This document shows positions 1 through 9,003 of a stretch of DNA of 9,912 bases, piece after piece. The DNA lies in the NCBI GenBank assembly GCA_900758315.1, contig CAAERF010000223.1, positions 1 to 9,912 of the forward strand, given 5' to 3'. The first letter of the stretch is position 1. Every line of letters starts with the position of its first letter. Origin of the DNA: an uncultured Oscillospiraceae bacterium (GTDB lineage Bacteria > Bacillota > Clostridia > Oscillospirales > Oscillospiraceae). The position numbers and the translations under genes were made by a program. The notes beneath the pieces were generated by a model. It did no database searches. It was not told where the DNA came from and was given only the letters and a program-made list of their open reading frames with translations.

Positions 1-447
1 ATGATCCGCACCAAGGGCGAGCCGGGCACCGGTGACGTAGTCCAGGCCGTGCGCCACATGCGGGCCATGAACGCGGAGATCCGCCGGGTCCAGAACCTGC
101 GGGCGGACGAGCTCTTTGAGGCCGCCAAGCAGCTGCAGGTACCCCTGGATCTGCTGCGCTACGTCCACGAAAACGGACGGCTCCCGGTGGTCAACTTCGC
201 CGCCGGCGGCGTGGCCACTCCCGCTGACGCAGCCCTGATGATGCAGCTGGGCGCTGAGGGCGTATTCGTGGGCTCCGGTATCTTCAAGTCCGGCAACCCC
301 GCCAAGCGCGCCGCCGCCATCGTCCAGGCCGTCACCAACTACACCGACGCCAAGCTGATCGCTGAGCTGTCCACCGACCTGGGTGAGGCCATGGTGGGCA
401 TCAACGAGGATGAGATCGCCCTGCTGATGGCAGAGCGGGGCAAGTAA
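1..447 (+). CDS. pdxS: Pyridoxal 5'-phosphate synthase lyase subunit PdxS (3' part only)
   Basis: This is the C-terminal 148 residues of PdxS (about 290 in full); the gene starts left of the window, and the ATG at base 1 is an internal methionine. PdxS condenses ribose 5-phosphate, glyceraldehyde 3-phosphate and ammonia into PLP in the cytoplasm, as a dodecamer fed with ammonia by PdxT. The visible part opens with [11 protein letters not shown], whose lysine (residue 5 here) corresponds to the second catalytic lysine of the family (Lys149 in Bacillus numbering). FAAGGVATP (66-74) and the phosphate-binding GSGIFKS (91-97) of the TIM barrel follow. The first catalytic lysine lies outside the window. 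The stop codon is one base before the pdxT start, so the two genes are surely co-transcribed and probably translationally coupled. Identification is firm. Confidence 0.97.
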   Translation: MIRTKGEPGTGDVVQAVRHMRAMNAEIRRVQNLRADELFEAAKQLQVPLDLLRYVHENGRLPVVNFAAGGVATPADAALMMQLGAEGVFVGSGIFKSGNPAKRAAAIVQAVTNYTDAKLIAELSTDLGEAMVGINEDEIALLMAERGK

Positions 448-448
448 G

Positions 449-1036
449 ATGGCAATCGGCATCTTGGCCCTCCAGGGCGCCTTCGTGGAGCACGCCGCCA
501 TGCTGGACCGGCTGGGCGCGGACCACTTCGAGATTCGCCAGCTGAAAGATCTGGACCGTCCCCTGGACGGGCTGATCCTGCCCGGCGGTGAGAGCACGGT
601 GATGCGCAAGCTGCTCCACGACCTGAACCTGTTCGATCCGCTGCTGGAGCGGATTCAGAGCGGACTGCCGGTGTTCGGCACCTGCGCGGGCCTGATTCTG
701 CTGGCAAAATCGGTGGAGGGCGGCGTGCCCTGCTTCGAGACCATGGATATTGCGGTCAAGCGCAACGCCTACGGCCGGCAGCTGGGCAGCTTTTACGCCG
801 AAGCGGACTGCGGTGACATCGGCACCGTCCCCATGACCTTCATCCGGGCGCCCTATATCACTGCGGTGTCTGGCGACGCCCAGGTACTGGCCCAGGTGGA
901 TGGCCACATTGTGGCGGCCCGTCAGGGCCACCAGCTGGTGACCGCCTTCCACCCAGAGCTGTCCGAGGATCTGTCCGTCCACCGCTACTTCCTGGCCATG
1001 GCCGGACTGGCAGACGCCGCGGCTCCGGCGCTGTAA
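449..1036 (+). CDS. pdxT: Pyridoxal 5'-phosphate synthase glutaminase subunit PdxT
   Basis: PdxT, 195 residues, is a full-length class I glutamine amidotransferase for this family. It hydrolyses glutamine and channels ammonia to PdxS. Motifs seen: N-terminal IGILALQGAF (3-12), the oxyanion-region PGGEST (45-50), the nucleophile elbow GTCAG with Cys79, and the C-terminal catalytic pair His168/Glu170 in FHPE. All three catalytic residues are present, so the enzyme should be active. The ATG follows the pdxS stop after a single base. No strong Shine-Dalgarno is visible beyond a G-run at 437-440 inside pdxS, which suggests coupling. The frame ends just before a hairpin terminator, so pdxT is the last gene of the operon. 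Confidence 0.97.
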   Translation: MAIGILALQGAFVEHAAMLDRLGADHFEIRQLKDLDRPLDGLILPGGESTVMRKLLHDLNLFDPLLERIQSGLPVFGTCAGLILLAKSVEGGVPCFETMDIAVKRNAYGRQLGSFYAEADCGDIGTVPMTFIRAPYITAVSGDAQVLAQVDGHIVAARQGHQLVTAFHPELSEDLSVHRYFLAMAGLADAAAPAL

Positions 1037-1064
1037 TCCCTTCGTTTTTCCCATTTGCAAATAT

Positions 1065-1100
1065 CCGCCCCGGTACTGATGGTATCGGGGCGGTTGTTTT
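1065..1100 (+). terminator. Rho-independent terminator of pdxST
   Basis: The arms CCGCCCCGGTAC (1065-1076) and GTATCGGGGCGG (1082-1093) form a 12-bp stem with one G-U pair and a 5-base loop. TTGTTTT follows directly. It lies 28 bases after the pdxT stop. Confidence 0.9.
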
Positions 1101-1120
1101 ATGTTACGGTTCTCCTCTGC

Positions 1121-1146
1121 AAAAAGAGCTGGCCGAAGCCAGCTCT
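1121..1146 (-). terminator. Rho-independent terminator of the recG-redox protein unit
   Basis: Read on the minus strand, AGAGCTGGC (1146-1138) pairs perfectly with GCCAGCTCT (1133-1125) around a 4-base loop and runs into five T residues. It is 22 bases past the stop of the C_GCAxxG_C_C gene and faces the pdxT terminator, so the two units converge here. Confidence 0.9.
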
Positions 1147-1168
1147 TCCCTGCGATTTTGTCAAAGAC

Positions 1169-1561
1169 TTACTTTGCCAGCAGCTCCTCAGCCAGCTCGA
1201 TGCACTCGAAGATCATGCCGTCGCAGTGGACCTTCTTGTCCAGACGCACCTGCTCCTGATTGCGCTTGAGCAGAGCGGGACAGTCCAGGCAGCCGCCATG
1301 GCGCTCCTGGAGGGTTTTCAGGTACTCTGCCACGGTCTCCTCGGAGGCGTCGGACAGGCCCAGCACCATCAGGCCGCCGGTGACAGCGCCGCAGGTGGAG
1401 CCGATCTTCATGCCGGTGCCAAAATACTTGGCCAGCTTGGCCGCATCCTCCTGCGTCAGGCCCTTTTCCTCAGCGGTGGGGATCAGAACTGCCTGAGCAC
1501 AGTTATAGTTACCACAGGTACCGCTGCGCAGTTCCTTTGCGCGCTCGACTTTTTTACTCAT
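1169..1561 (-). CDS. C_GCAxxG_C_C family putative redox-active protein
   Basis: A 130-residue soluble protein without a signal peptide or membrane segment. It shows the cysteine pattern of the C_GCAxxG_C_C family: Cys16 and Cys21 (TCGNYNCAQA), Cys57 (GSTCGAVTGG), a CxxC pair at 91/94 (CLDC), Cys113 (HCDGMI) and Cys120. Members are small proteins of anaerobes thought to be redox-active or to bind a metal or cluster; no precise reaction is established. The start is an ATG with AGGAG (1571-1575) nine bases upstream. The gene begins only 20 bases after the recG stop with no terminator between, so it is probably the second gene of a recG operon. A strong terminator follows. Family assignment is confident, function is not. 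Confidence 0.9.
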   Translation of the reverse strand: MSKKVERAKELRSGTCGNYNCAQAVLIPTAEEKGLTQEDAAKLAKYFGTGMKIGSTCGAVTGGLMVLGLSDASEETVAEYLKTLQERHGGCLDCPALLKRNQEQVRLDKKVHCDGMIFECIELAEELLAK

Positions 1562-1581
1562 AACACGTGTCTCCTATCTTT

Positions 1582-3663
<2,082 letters not shown>

Positions 3664-3695
3664 GGCTTCCCCGTCCTTTCCCTGTCGATTGTTTC

Positions 3696-3724
3696 ATTCT
3701 AGCACAGTTTTTGCAGGACTTCCA
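3696..3724 (-). promoter_or_regulatory. Candidate extended -10 promoter for recG
   Basis: On the minus strand, TGTGC (3706-3702) directly precedes the -10 hexamer TAGAAT (3701-3696), giving an extended -10 element. The -35 candidate TGGAAG (3724-3719), 17 bases upstream, matches consensus at only three positions. The start point would be about 25 bases before the recG ATG. Confidence 0.55.
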
Positions 3725-3781
3725 GGAGAAACTGGTCATATTTCCCAAACTTTTGGCCGTTTCCCCTTGATTTTTGCAGGA
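3708..3781. repeat. 11-bp direct repeat and small palindrome in the recG/ROK intergenic region
   Basis: TTTTTGCAGGA occurs at 3708-3718 and again at 3771-3781. Between the copies, CCAAAC/TTTTGG (3745-3756) is a 12-bp palindrome broken only at its centre. The elements lie between the two divergent promoters, where an operator for the ROK protein would be expected, but no binding site is proven. Confidence 0.4.
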
Positions 3782-3796
3782 TATGTGGTAAAATAA

Positions 3797-3824
3797 GTGA
3801 GAATGACTCTGGTTATGGTATGAT
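3797..3824 (+). promoter_or_regulatory. Candidate promoter for the ROK regulator gene
   Basis: TATGG (3814-3818) precedes the -10 hexamer TATGAT (3819-3824). The -35 candidate GTGAGA (3797-3802), with a 16-base spacer, matches four of six consensus bases. Transcription would start near 3831, too late for translation to begin at the upstream TTG (3839) with a leader, which favours the ATG at 3893. Confidence 0.55.
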
Positions 3825-3892
3825 GGAAGAAATTTCGGTTGATCCGCCAATGGGACGGACAATCTGTGGTCATTCAAGGAGTTGAGCTGTTT

Positions 3893-5017
3893 ATGAGCCC
3901 CTATAGCACTGCCGAGCTGCGCAGACAGAATCGAAGCCGTGTTTTTCGCTATATTTTCGCCTCTCAGACCCCGGTCACCAAGCAGGACATCGCCCATGCC
4001 CTCTCCCTCAGTCTCCCCACCGTGGGACAGAACCTGAAGGAACTGCAGCAGTCCGGCCTGCTGGAGACCCAGGGCACCTTCAATTCTACCGGCGGCCGGA
4101 AGCCCCGGGCCATCGGGATTGCCGCCGGGGTCCGCTGCGCTGTGGGCATCATGATCTCCGCCTACCACATCCATATGGTCTGCATTGACCTGCGGGCCAA
4201 CCTGCTCTGCCAGACCTCTATCATCTGCGACTTCACCGACTCGGATGACTACTTCCGCAACATGGCCACCGAGCTGGAGCGCTTCCTGGACGCAAACCAC
4301 GTGGACCGCTCCCACCTGCTGGGCGTGGGCGTGGCCCTGCCCGGCATCGTGGACGAGGAACGGGGCGTAGTGGTGCTCTCCCGCATTATGGATGTCCGGG
4401 AGTTCCCGGTCCAGCAGCTGACCCAGTACATCCCCTATCCCTGCTTCATTGAGAACGACGCCAACGCCGGCGGTATCGCCGAGTGGTGGAACCACAACGC
4501 CCATGAGAACATGGTCTACCTCTCGGTTCAGCGGGGCGTGGGCGGCGCAGTGCTCCTGGACGGGGTGCGCTACATGGGACACCACCACCACAGCGGTGAG
4601 TTCGGCCACATGTGCATCGTCCCCAATGGAAAGCCCTGCCTGTGCGGAATGCGGGGCTGTCTGGAGGCCTACTGCTCCACCGCCCGGATCAGCACCGATC
4701 TGGGCATCACCCGGGAGGAATTCTTCGCCGGCCTGGAGGCGGGCAATGAAGAGTACCTGGCCATCTGGAAGGACTATCTCGACTACTTGGCCATCGGTAT
4801 CAACAACATCCGTATGGTGCTCGACTGCGACATCGTCCTGGGCGGCGTGCTGGCCCAGTTTATGGAGCCCTATCTGGGTGAGCTCCGGGCCCGGCTGTCC
4901 GCCCTCAACCCCTTCAGGAGCTCCGGCAGCTACCTCCATCTGGCCCACTACCGTACCTGGTCCACCTGCGTCGGCGTGGCCCTCCACTTCATCTCCCAGT
5001 TTATCGACAGCGTGTGA
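3893..5017 (+). CDS. ROK family transcriptional repressor
   Basis: A 374-residue regulator of the NagC/XylR (ROK) type. An N-terminal winged helix-turn-helix (about 8-60: LRRQNRSRVF, then KQDIAHALSLSLPTVGQNLKEL in outline) is joined to a sugar-kinase-like fold. GVGVALPGIVD (144-154) and ENDAN (187-191) are ROK hallmarks. The zinc motif has His239 (GEFGH), Cys249, Cys251 and Cys256 (CLCGMRGCLE). The N-terminal phosphate-binding loop of true ROK kinases is degenerate, fitting a repressor that senses a sugar. Four histidines in a row (230-233) sit beside the zinc motif. The ATG at 3893 has AAGGAG (3876-3881) 11 bases upstream and places the LRRQNRS helix where family members begin; the frame stays open back to a TTG at 3839, which I reject. 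No sugar transport or catabolic gene is adjacent, so the effector cannot be guessed. Autoregulation or control of recG is only possible. Confidence 0.92.
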   Translation: MSPYSTAELRRQNRSRVFRYIFASQTPVTKQDIAHALSLSLPTVGQNLKELQQSGLLETQGTFNSTGGRKPRAIGIAAGVRCAVGIMISAYHIHMVCIDLRANLLCQTSIICDFTDSDDYFRNMATELERFLDANHVDRSHLLGVGVALPGIVDEERGVVVLSRIMDVREFPVQQLTQYIPYPCFIENDANAGGIAEWWNHNAHENMVYLSVQRGVGGAVLLDGVRYMGHHHHSGEFGHMCIVPNGKPCLCGMRGCLEAYCSTARISTDLGITREEFFAGLEAGNEEYLAIWKDYLDYLAIGINNIRMVLDCDIVLGGVLAQFMEPYLGELRARLSALNPFRSSGSYLHLAHYRTWSTCVGVALHFISQFIDSV

Positions 5018-5041
5018 CCGCGCTGGATTTCCTGATTGGTA

Positions 5042-5073
5042 ACAGTCGTCCATATTATTGGGCGGCTGTTTTT
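5042..5073 (+). terminator. Rho-independent terminator of the ROK gene
   Basis: ACAGTCGTCC (5042-5051) pairs with GGGCGGCTGT (5060-5069), a 10-bp stem with two G-U pairs and an 8-base AT-only loop. It is followed by a T-run to 5073. It begins 24 bases after the ROK stop. Confidence 0.85.
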
Positions 5074-5122
5074 CATTTCGAGAAAGCGCAAGCGCTTTCT
5101 CGAGCGAGTTGCGGCTGTTTTT
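5062..5122. repeat. 12-bp direct repeat flanking a palindrome
   Basis: GCGGCTGTTTTT occurs at 5062-5073, as the 3' arm and T-run of the ROK terminator, and again at 5111-5122, just before the nudC stop. Either copy could pair with the ACAGTCG arm at 5042. The palindrome at 5078-5103 lies between them. Confidence 0.7.
5078..5103. other. Near-perfect palindrome between convergent ROK and nudC genes
   Basis: TCGAGAAAGCG (5078-5088) and CGCTTTCTCGA (5093-5103) form an 11-bp perfect stem around CAAG, or 12 bp around AA. No U-run follows on either strand, so it is not a classic terminator. It could still stop or stabilise the nudC transcript end, because no other hairpin serves nudC here. Confidence 0.75.
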
Positions 5123-5941
5123 TCAGAATCTTCCCTGCGCGAAGGCTCGGACCATGTCCTGGGTGATGGAGACCCGGTCGCTGTGCTGGATAGGCACCTC
5201 GTGCCGGGCAAACCAGCGGGCCTCCGCCAGCTCAGACCGGTCCACCCGAAGTTGGCTGTCTCCGTCCAACTCGGCGGTGTAAGCCAGGGTCAGGTTTCCG
5301 GACATGCCCCAGGGCTGGGAGCCGTAGTAGCGGATATTTTTCACCGCAATCCCCACCTCTTCCCGGACCTCCCGGGCCACGCACTGTTCCGCCGTCTCGC
5401 CCACCTCCACAAAACCGGCCAGCAGGACAAACCACGGGATGGGACGCTTGGCGTACCGGGCCATCAGCAGCCGGTCTCCGTCGTGGACCGCCACGATCAC
5501 CGCCGGGTTGATGCGCGGGTACACCTGGTAGCCGCAGGCGGGACAGAGCACCTTTCGCTCGTCCTGTCCCGGCTCCATGGGCCCGCCGCAGCGTCCGCAG
5601 AACCGGTTGTCCCGGTACCAGTGCTCCAGATGGCGGGCGGTGTAGCCGGCAAAAGCCATGGAGAGGGGTTCCAAATTCCGCAGGACCTTCCGGTGCATCC
5701 ACTCCAGGCCGGGCGCCCGGATGGGACCGTCCGGCTCGCCCAGGTAGAACTCCTCCCGGTCGATGGCGAAGAGGTAGCGGCAGCGAATGGGACACCCGCA
5801 GAGCTGTGCCCAGGTGGGCACCTGCCGGTTCCGGGTCAGCAGTACCTTCCCCTCCCGGAAGCAGAACACCCGCCCCGCCCCATCCGGCGCCTTCACCCGG
5901 TAGTCCAGATGGTACACCCGGGGTGCAATCTCCTGTATCAC
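5123..5941 (-). CDS. nudC: NAD(+) diphosphatase NudC (Nudix hydrolase)
   Basis: A 272-residue NudC-type Nudix enzyme. The family hydrolyses NAD(H) to NMN(H) and AMP and, in E. coli, removes the NAD cap from RNA. Seen: a four-cysteine zinc ribbon (Cys115, 118, 133, 136; FCGRCGG and CPACG), the complete Nudix box from Gly176 to Ile198 (GFVEVGE, then REVREEVGI) with its metal-binding glutamates, and the NudC signature SQPW (208-211) followed by GMSG rather than the classical PFP. I place the start at the GTG at 5941: AAAGGG running into TGATC (5950-5955) lies eight bases upstream and fits the 16S anti-Shine-Dalgarno well. The resulting N-terminus (MIQEIAPRVYH) is like clostridial homologues as I recall them. 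The frame stays open to a GTG at 5992, but TATAAT overlaps that extension. It is a single gene, divergent from tex. Confidence 0.95.
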   Translation of the reverse strand: MIQEIAPRVYHLDYRVKAPDGAGRVFCFREGKVLLTRNRQVPTWAQLCGCPIRCRYLFAIDREEFYLGEPDGPIRAPGLEWMHRKVLRNLEPLSMAFAGYTARHLEHWYRDNRFCGRCGGPMEPGQDERKVLCPACGYQVYPRINPAVIVAVHDGDRLLMARYAKRPIPWFVLLAGFVEVGETAEQCVAREVREEVGIAVKNIRYYGSQPWGMSGNLTLAYTAELDGDSQLRVDRSELAEARWFARHEVPIQHSDRVSITQDMVRAFAQGRF

Positions 5942-5963
5942 GTCGATCACCCTTTCTGCTTCC

Positions 5964-5969
5964 ATTATA
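5964..5969 (-). promoter_or_regulatory. Candidate -10 element for nudC
   Basis: A perfect TATAAT on the minus strand would start transcription near 5957, leaving a leader of about 16 bases that contains just the ribosome binding site. No convincing -35 is seen (GTGCAG at 17 bases matches poorly). Confidence 0.45.
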
Positions 5970-6015
5970 CTGTCTTTTTCGGAAAACTGCACCCTTCTTT
6001 CGCTTTTCTTCCAAA

Positions 6016-6026
6016 TGTGCTATACT
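6016..6026 (+). promoter_or_regulatory. Extended -10 promoter of tex-traX
   Basis: TGTGC followed by TATACT (-10 at 6021-6026) is an extended -10 element. The -35 region is poor. Transcription would begin near 6033, about 38 bases before the tex ATG. It faces away from the nudC promoter within a gap of about 130 bases. Confidence 0.6.
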
Positions 6027-6070
6027 GTATTGTAATTTTGTGCTCAAATCATTCCAAAGGAGACCATTCC

Positions 6071-8248
6071 ATGGATTCTATCGTAAAAACACTGGCGCAG
6101 GAACTGAATCTCGAACCCCTTCACGTGGAGCAGGTGGTCCGGCTGCTGGACGAGGGAAACACCATCCCCTTTATCGCCCGCTACCGCAAGGAGCTCCACG
6201 GCGGCATGGAGGACACCACCCTGCGCACGCTGGAGAGCCGGCTGACCTATCTGCGGAATCTGGAGGCCCGGCGTGCAGAGATCAAGAAGGCCATCCGCGC
6301 CCAGGACAAACTGACTCCGGCCCTGTCCGCCAAGCTGACCCGGGCGAATACCCTGGCCCAGCTGGAGGATCTGTACCGGCCCTACCGACCTAAGCGCCGG
6401 ACCCGTGCCACCATGGCCAAAGAGCGGGGTCTGGAACCGCTGGCGGAGGTCCTGCTGGCTCAGCAGGGCGGCGGTACGCCGGAGACGCTGGCGGAGCCCT
6501 TTGTGAATCCGGACAAGGGCGTGGATTCGGTCCGTGCGGCCCTCACCGGCGCCAGCGACATCATCGCCGAGACCATCTCGGACGACGCGGACACTCGCAG
6601 TCTGCTCCGGGAGCTGATGGCCCGGCAGGGTACCCTCACCGCCCGGGCCGCCAGCGAGGCGGATTCGGTCTACCGCACCTATTATGATTTCAGCCAGCCT
6701 CTCTCCCGGGTTCAGGGCCATCAGATTCTGGCCATCAACCGGGGTGAGAAGGAGGGTTTTCTGAAAGTGACCGTGGAACTGGACCCGGAGCCAGCCCTGG
6801 CCCTCATCCGCCGGAAGTGGGTCCGGAAGGACTGTCCCTGGGCGGCGCGGATTCAGGCCGCCGGTGAGGACGCCTATCAGCGGCTGATCTTCCCGGCCCT
6901 GTGCCGGGAGGCCCGGAGCCAGCTCACGGACAGCGCCAGTGAGGGCGCCATTCAGACCTTCGCCGCCAATCTGAAGCCGCTGCTGCTCCAGCCGCCGGTC
7001 CGCGGCTACGTGACCCTGGGCCTGGACCCGGGCTACGTCAACGGCTGCAAGGCCGCGGTGGTGGACCCCACCGGCAAGGTGCTGGACACCGCCGTCCTCT
7101 ACCTGGGCTTCACCAAACGCAAGCATGAAAGGGCCCTTCAAATCCTGAAAGAGCTGGTGGAAAAGCACCACGTGGAGCGGGCCGCCATCGGCAACGGCAC
7201 CGGCGGCCGTGAGGCGGAGGAGCTGGTGGCCGAGCTGATCCGGGAGACCGGCGTCCCACTGTCCTACATGGTGGTCAGCGAGGCCGGTGCGTCGGTGTAC
7301 TCTGTCTCCAAGCTGGCCTCGGAAGAGCTGGGCCAGTACGACGTGAATCTGCGCTCTGCCGTCTCCATCGCCCGCCGGCTCCAGGACCCGCTGGCGGAGC
7401 TGGTGAAAATCGACCCCAAGTCCATCGGCGTGGGCCAGTACCAGCACGATATGCCCGCCGCCCGGCTGGATGAGGCCCTGGCCGGCGTGGTGGAGGACTG
7501 CGTCAATGGCGTGGGCGTGGACGTGAACACCGCCTCCCCTGCCCTGCTGACCCGGGTGGCCGGCCTCAACGCCACCACCGCCAAAAATATCGTCCAGTAC
7601 CGGGAGGAGCACGGTCCCTTCACCTCCCGCAAGGAACTGCGCAAAGTGCCCAAGCTGGGCCCCAAGGCCTTCCAGCAGTGCGCGGGCTTCCTGCGGGTGC
7701 CCGAGAGCAGCCTGATTCTGGACAACACCGGCGTCCATCCCGAGTCCTATGACGCGGCATCTCAGCTGCTGAACCGGTGCGGCTACACCCTCCATGATCT
7801 GGCGGGCGGCGCAGTCACCGCTCTGCCCTTGAAGCTGCGGACCCTGGATCTGGCCCAGGTGGGCGCTGAGACCGGCGTCGGTGAGGCCACCCTCCGGGAC
7901 ATTGCCGCAGAGCTGTTAAAGCCCGGCCGGGATCCCCGGGAGGAACTGCCGCCTCCCATGCTGCGCCGGGACGTGCTGGAGCTGAAGGACCTGAAAACCG
8001 GCATGGAGCTGATGGGAACGGTGCGCAACGTGGTGGATTTCGGCGCCTTTGTGGACATCGGCGTCCACCACGACGGTCTGGTCCACATCTCCGCCCTGTC
8101 GGAGCGCTACATCAAGCATCCCAGTGAGGCCGTGTCGGTGGGCGACGTGGTCCGGGTAGTGGTCACCGGTGTGGATGTGGAGAAAAAACGCATCTCCCTG
8201 TCTATGAAGGACGTGGGAAAGCAGTCGCCGGCGAAACCCGCCAACTGA
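6071..8248 (+). CDS. tex: Tex family S1 RNA-binding transcription accessory protein
   Basis: A 725-residue Tex protein, normal for the family. Tex binds nucleic acid through its S1 domain and is linked to transcription and, in some bacteria, toxin expression; its exact role is unsettled. Seen: the helical N-terminal Tex domain (1-190; NTIPFIARYRKE at 30-41, LEDLYRPYRPKRRTRA at 98-113), the YqgF/RNase H-like domain (about 313-440, starting YVTLGLDPGYVNG), helix-hairpin-helix repeats (485-545; VNTASPALLTRVAGL) and the C-terminal S1 domain (641-714; GTVRNVVDFGAFVDIG, ISLSMKD). The ATG at 6071 has AAAGGAG (6056-6062) eight bases upstream. The frame is open for another 345 codons upstream, but that stretch is antisense to nudC and unlike Tex. 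The stop codon overlaps the ribosome binding site of traX, so the two form an operon. Confidence 0.97.
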   Translation: MDSIVKTLAQELNLEPLHVEQVVRLLDEGNTIPFIARYRKELHGGMEDTTLRTLESRLTYLRNLEARRAEIKKAIRAQDKLTPALSAKLTRANTLAQLEDLYRPYRPKRRTRATMAKERGLEPLAEVLLAQQGGGTPETLAEPFVNPDKGVDSVRAALTGASDIIAETISDDADTRSLLRELMARQGTLTARAASEADSVYRTYYDFSQPLSRVQGHQILAINRGEKEGFLKVTVELDPEPALALIRRKWVRKDCPWAARIQAAGEDAYQRLIFPALCREARSQLTDSASEGAIQTFAANLKPLLLQPPVRGYVTLGLDPGYVNGCKAAVVDPTGKVLDTAVLYLGFTKRKHERALQILKELVEKHHVERAAIGNGTGGREAEELVAELIRETGVPLSYMVVSEAGASVYSVSKLASEELGQYDVNLRSAVSIARRLQDPLAELVKIDPKSIGVGQYQHDMPAARLDEALAGVVEDCVNGVGVDVNTASPALLTRVAGLNATTAKNIVQYREEHGPFTSRKELRKVPKLGPKAFQQCAGFLRVPESSLILDNTGVHPESYDAASQLLNRCGYTLHDLAGGAVTALPLKLRTLDLAQVGAETGVGEATLRDIAAELLKPGRDPREELPPPMLRRDVLELKDLKTGMELMGTVRNVVDFGAFVDIGVHHDGLVHISALSERYIKHPSEAVSVGDVVRVVVTGVDVEKKRISLSMKDVGKQSPAKPAN

Positions 8249-8254
8249 GGAGGG
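8247..8254 (+). promoter_or_regulatory. Ribosome binding site of traX overlapping the tex stop
   Basis: GAGGAGGG includes the last two bases of the tex TGA and lies six bases before the GTG start of traX. It justifies the GTG start and suggests translational coupling. Confidence 0.85.
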
Positions 8255-8260
8255 TCCGCT

Positions 8261-8998
8261 GTGAACGCTGCTCCGCGACGCTGTCAGGTGGTGAACAGCT
8301 TCTGGCTGAAACTCATCGCCCTAGTCACTATGACCATCGATCACACCGCAGCCGCCCTCACCTGCGGCAGCTGGTATCTGCCCATGCGCTGTATCGGCCG
8401 CATTGCCTTCCCTATCTACTGTTTTCTGCTACTGGAGGGCTTCTTTCACACCAGGAACCGGAAACAGTACCTGCTGCGGTTGCTGCTCTTGTTCCTGATT
8501 TCGGAGCTGGTCTACGACCGGGCCCTCCACGGCGTCTGGCTCTACGGTGCGAATCAGAATATTCTGCTCACCCTGGCCATCGGCCTGGGGACCGTCTGGC
8601 TGGCGGACGGGATGGAGCAATTCCTCGCCCGGGTCGGCGGTCATCTGACCGGAACCCGCCGTGCTGTCGCCCTCTGGGCCCTGAAGCTGGCCGCCTGTTT
8701 TCTGGGCATGGCCCTGGCGGAGCTCACCATGGCGGACTATGGATACGGCGGCATCGCACTGATCCTCGCCTTTTACTTCTTTCGTGGAAAGCCGGTTCGG
8801 CTGTGTGTGGCGGTTCTGCTCTGTCTGGTCCTGCTCATCGGTCCCATTGAGATTTTCGGACTGCTGGCTCTGGTTCCCATCCTGCTCTACAGCGGGAGAC
8901 GCGGGGCTCTGCTGCAGGGCCACGGAATGCAGTACGCTTTTTATCTGTACTACCCCGCTCACATCGCGGTTTTACGATTCATTCAACTTGTCTGCTGA
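8261..8998 (+). CDS. TraX family integral membrane protein
   Basis: A 245-residue hydrophobic protein with about eight predicted membrane segments (roughly 13-33, 43-62, 70-90, 100-118, 135-155, 160-175, 180-208, 222-240). The N-terminal LKLIALVTMTIDHTAA, the RIAFPIYCFLLLEGFFHTRNR block (here 47-67), QN at 99-100 and the C-terminal YYPAHIAVLRFI are typical of the TraX family. F-plasmid TraX acetylates pilin, but chromosomal homologues in Firmicutes have no settled role, and an acyltransferase activity is only inferred from the family. The conserved TIDH is kept. The GTG start has a strong AGGAGGG six bases upstream. It is the second gene of the tex operon, 12 bases after tex. No conjugation gene is nearby, so transfer is not implied. 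Confidence 0.9.
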   Translation: MNAAPRRCQVVNSFWLKLIALVTMTIDHTAAALTCGSWYLPMRCIGRIAFPIYCFLLLEGFFHTRNRKQYLLRLLLLFLISELVYDRALHGVWLYGANQNILLTLAIGLGTVWLADGMEQFLARVGGHLTGTRRAVALWALKLAACFLGMALAELTMADYGYGGIALILAFYFFRGKPVRLCVAVLLCLVLLIGPIEIFGLLALVPILLYSGRRGALLQGHGMQYAFYLYYPAHIAVLRFIQLVC

Positions 8999-9003
8999 AC
9001 AGA

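Noticed and set aside
1..3. ATG at the window edge as the pdxS start
   Set aside because: It is an internal methionine; the first half of the conserved protein is missing to the left.
3839..3892. TTG start adding 18 residues to the ROK protein
   Set aside because: It has no ribosome binding site and lies only about eight bases after the predicted transcription start.
5036..6070. 345-codon upstream extension of the tex frame
   Set aside because: It is antisense to nudC, has no resemblance to Tex, and a good promoter and ribosome binding site precede the ATG at 6071.
6044..7795. 583-codon open frame on the minus strand
   Set aside because: It lies opposite tex, where GC-rich codon use keeps other frames open. 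Its translation is rich in Gly, His and Gln with no recognisable domain.
8261..8998. Sign of a conjugative element from the TraX homologue
   Set aside because: No relaxase, coupling protein, pilus, integrase or attachment site is present, and the gene sits in an operon with housekeeping tex.
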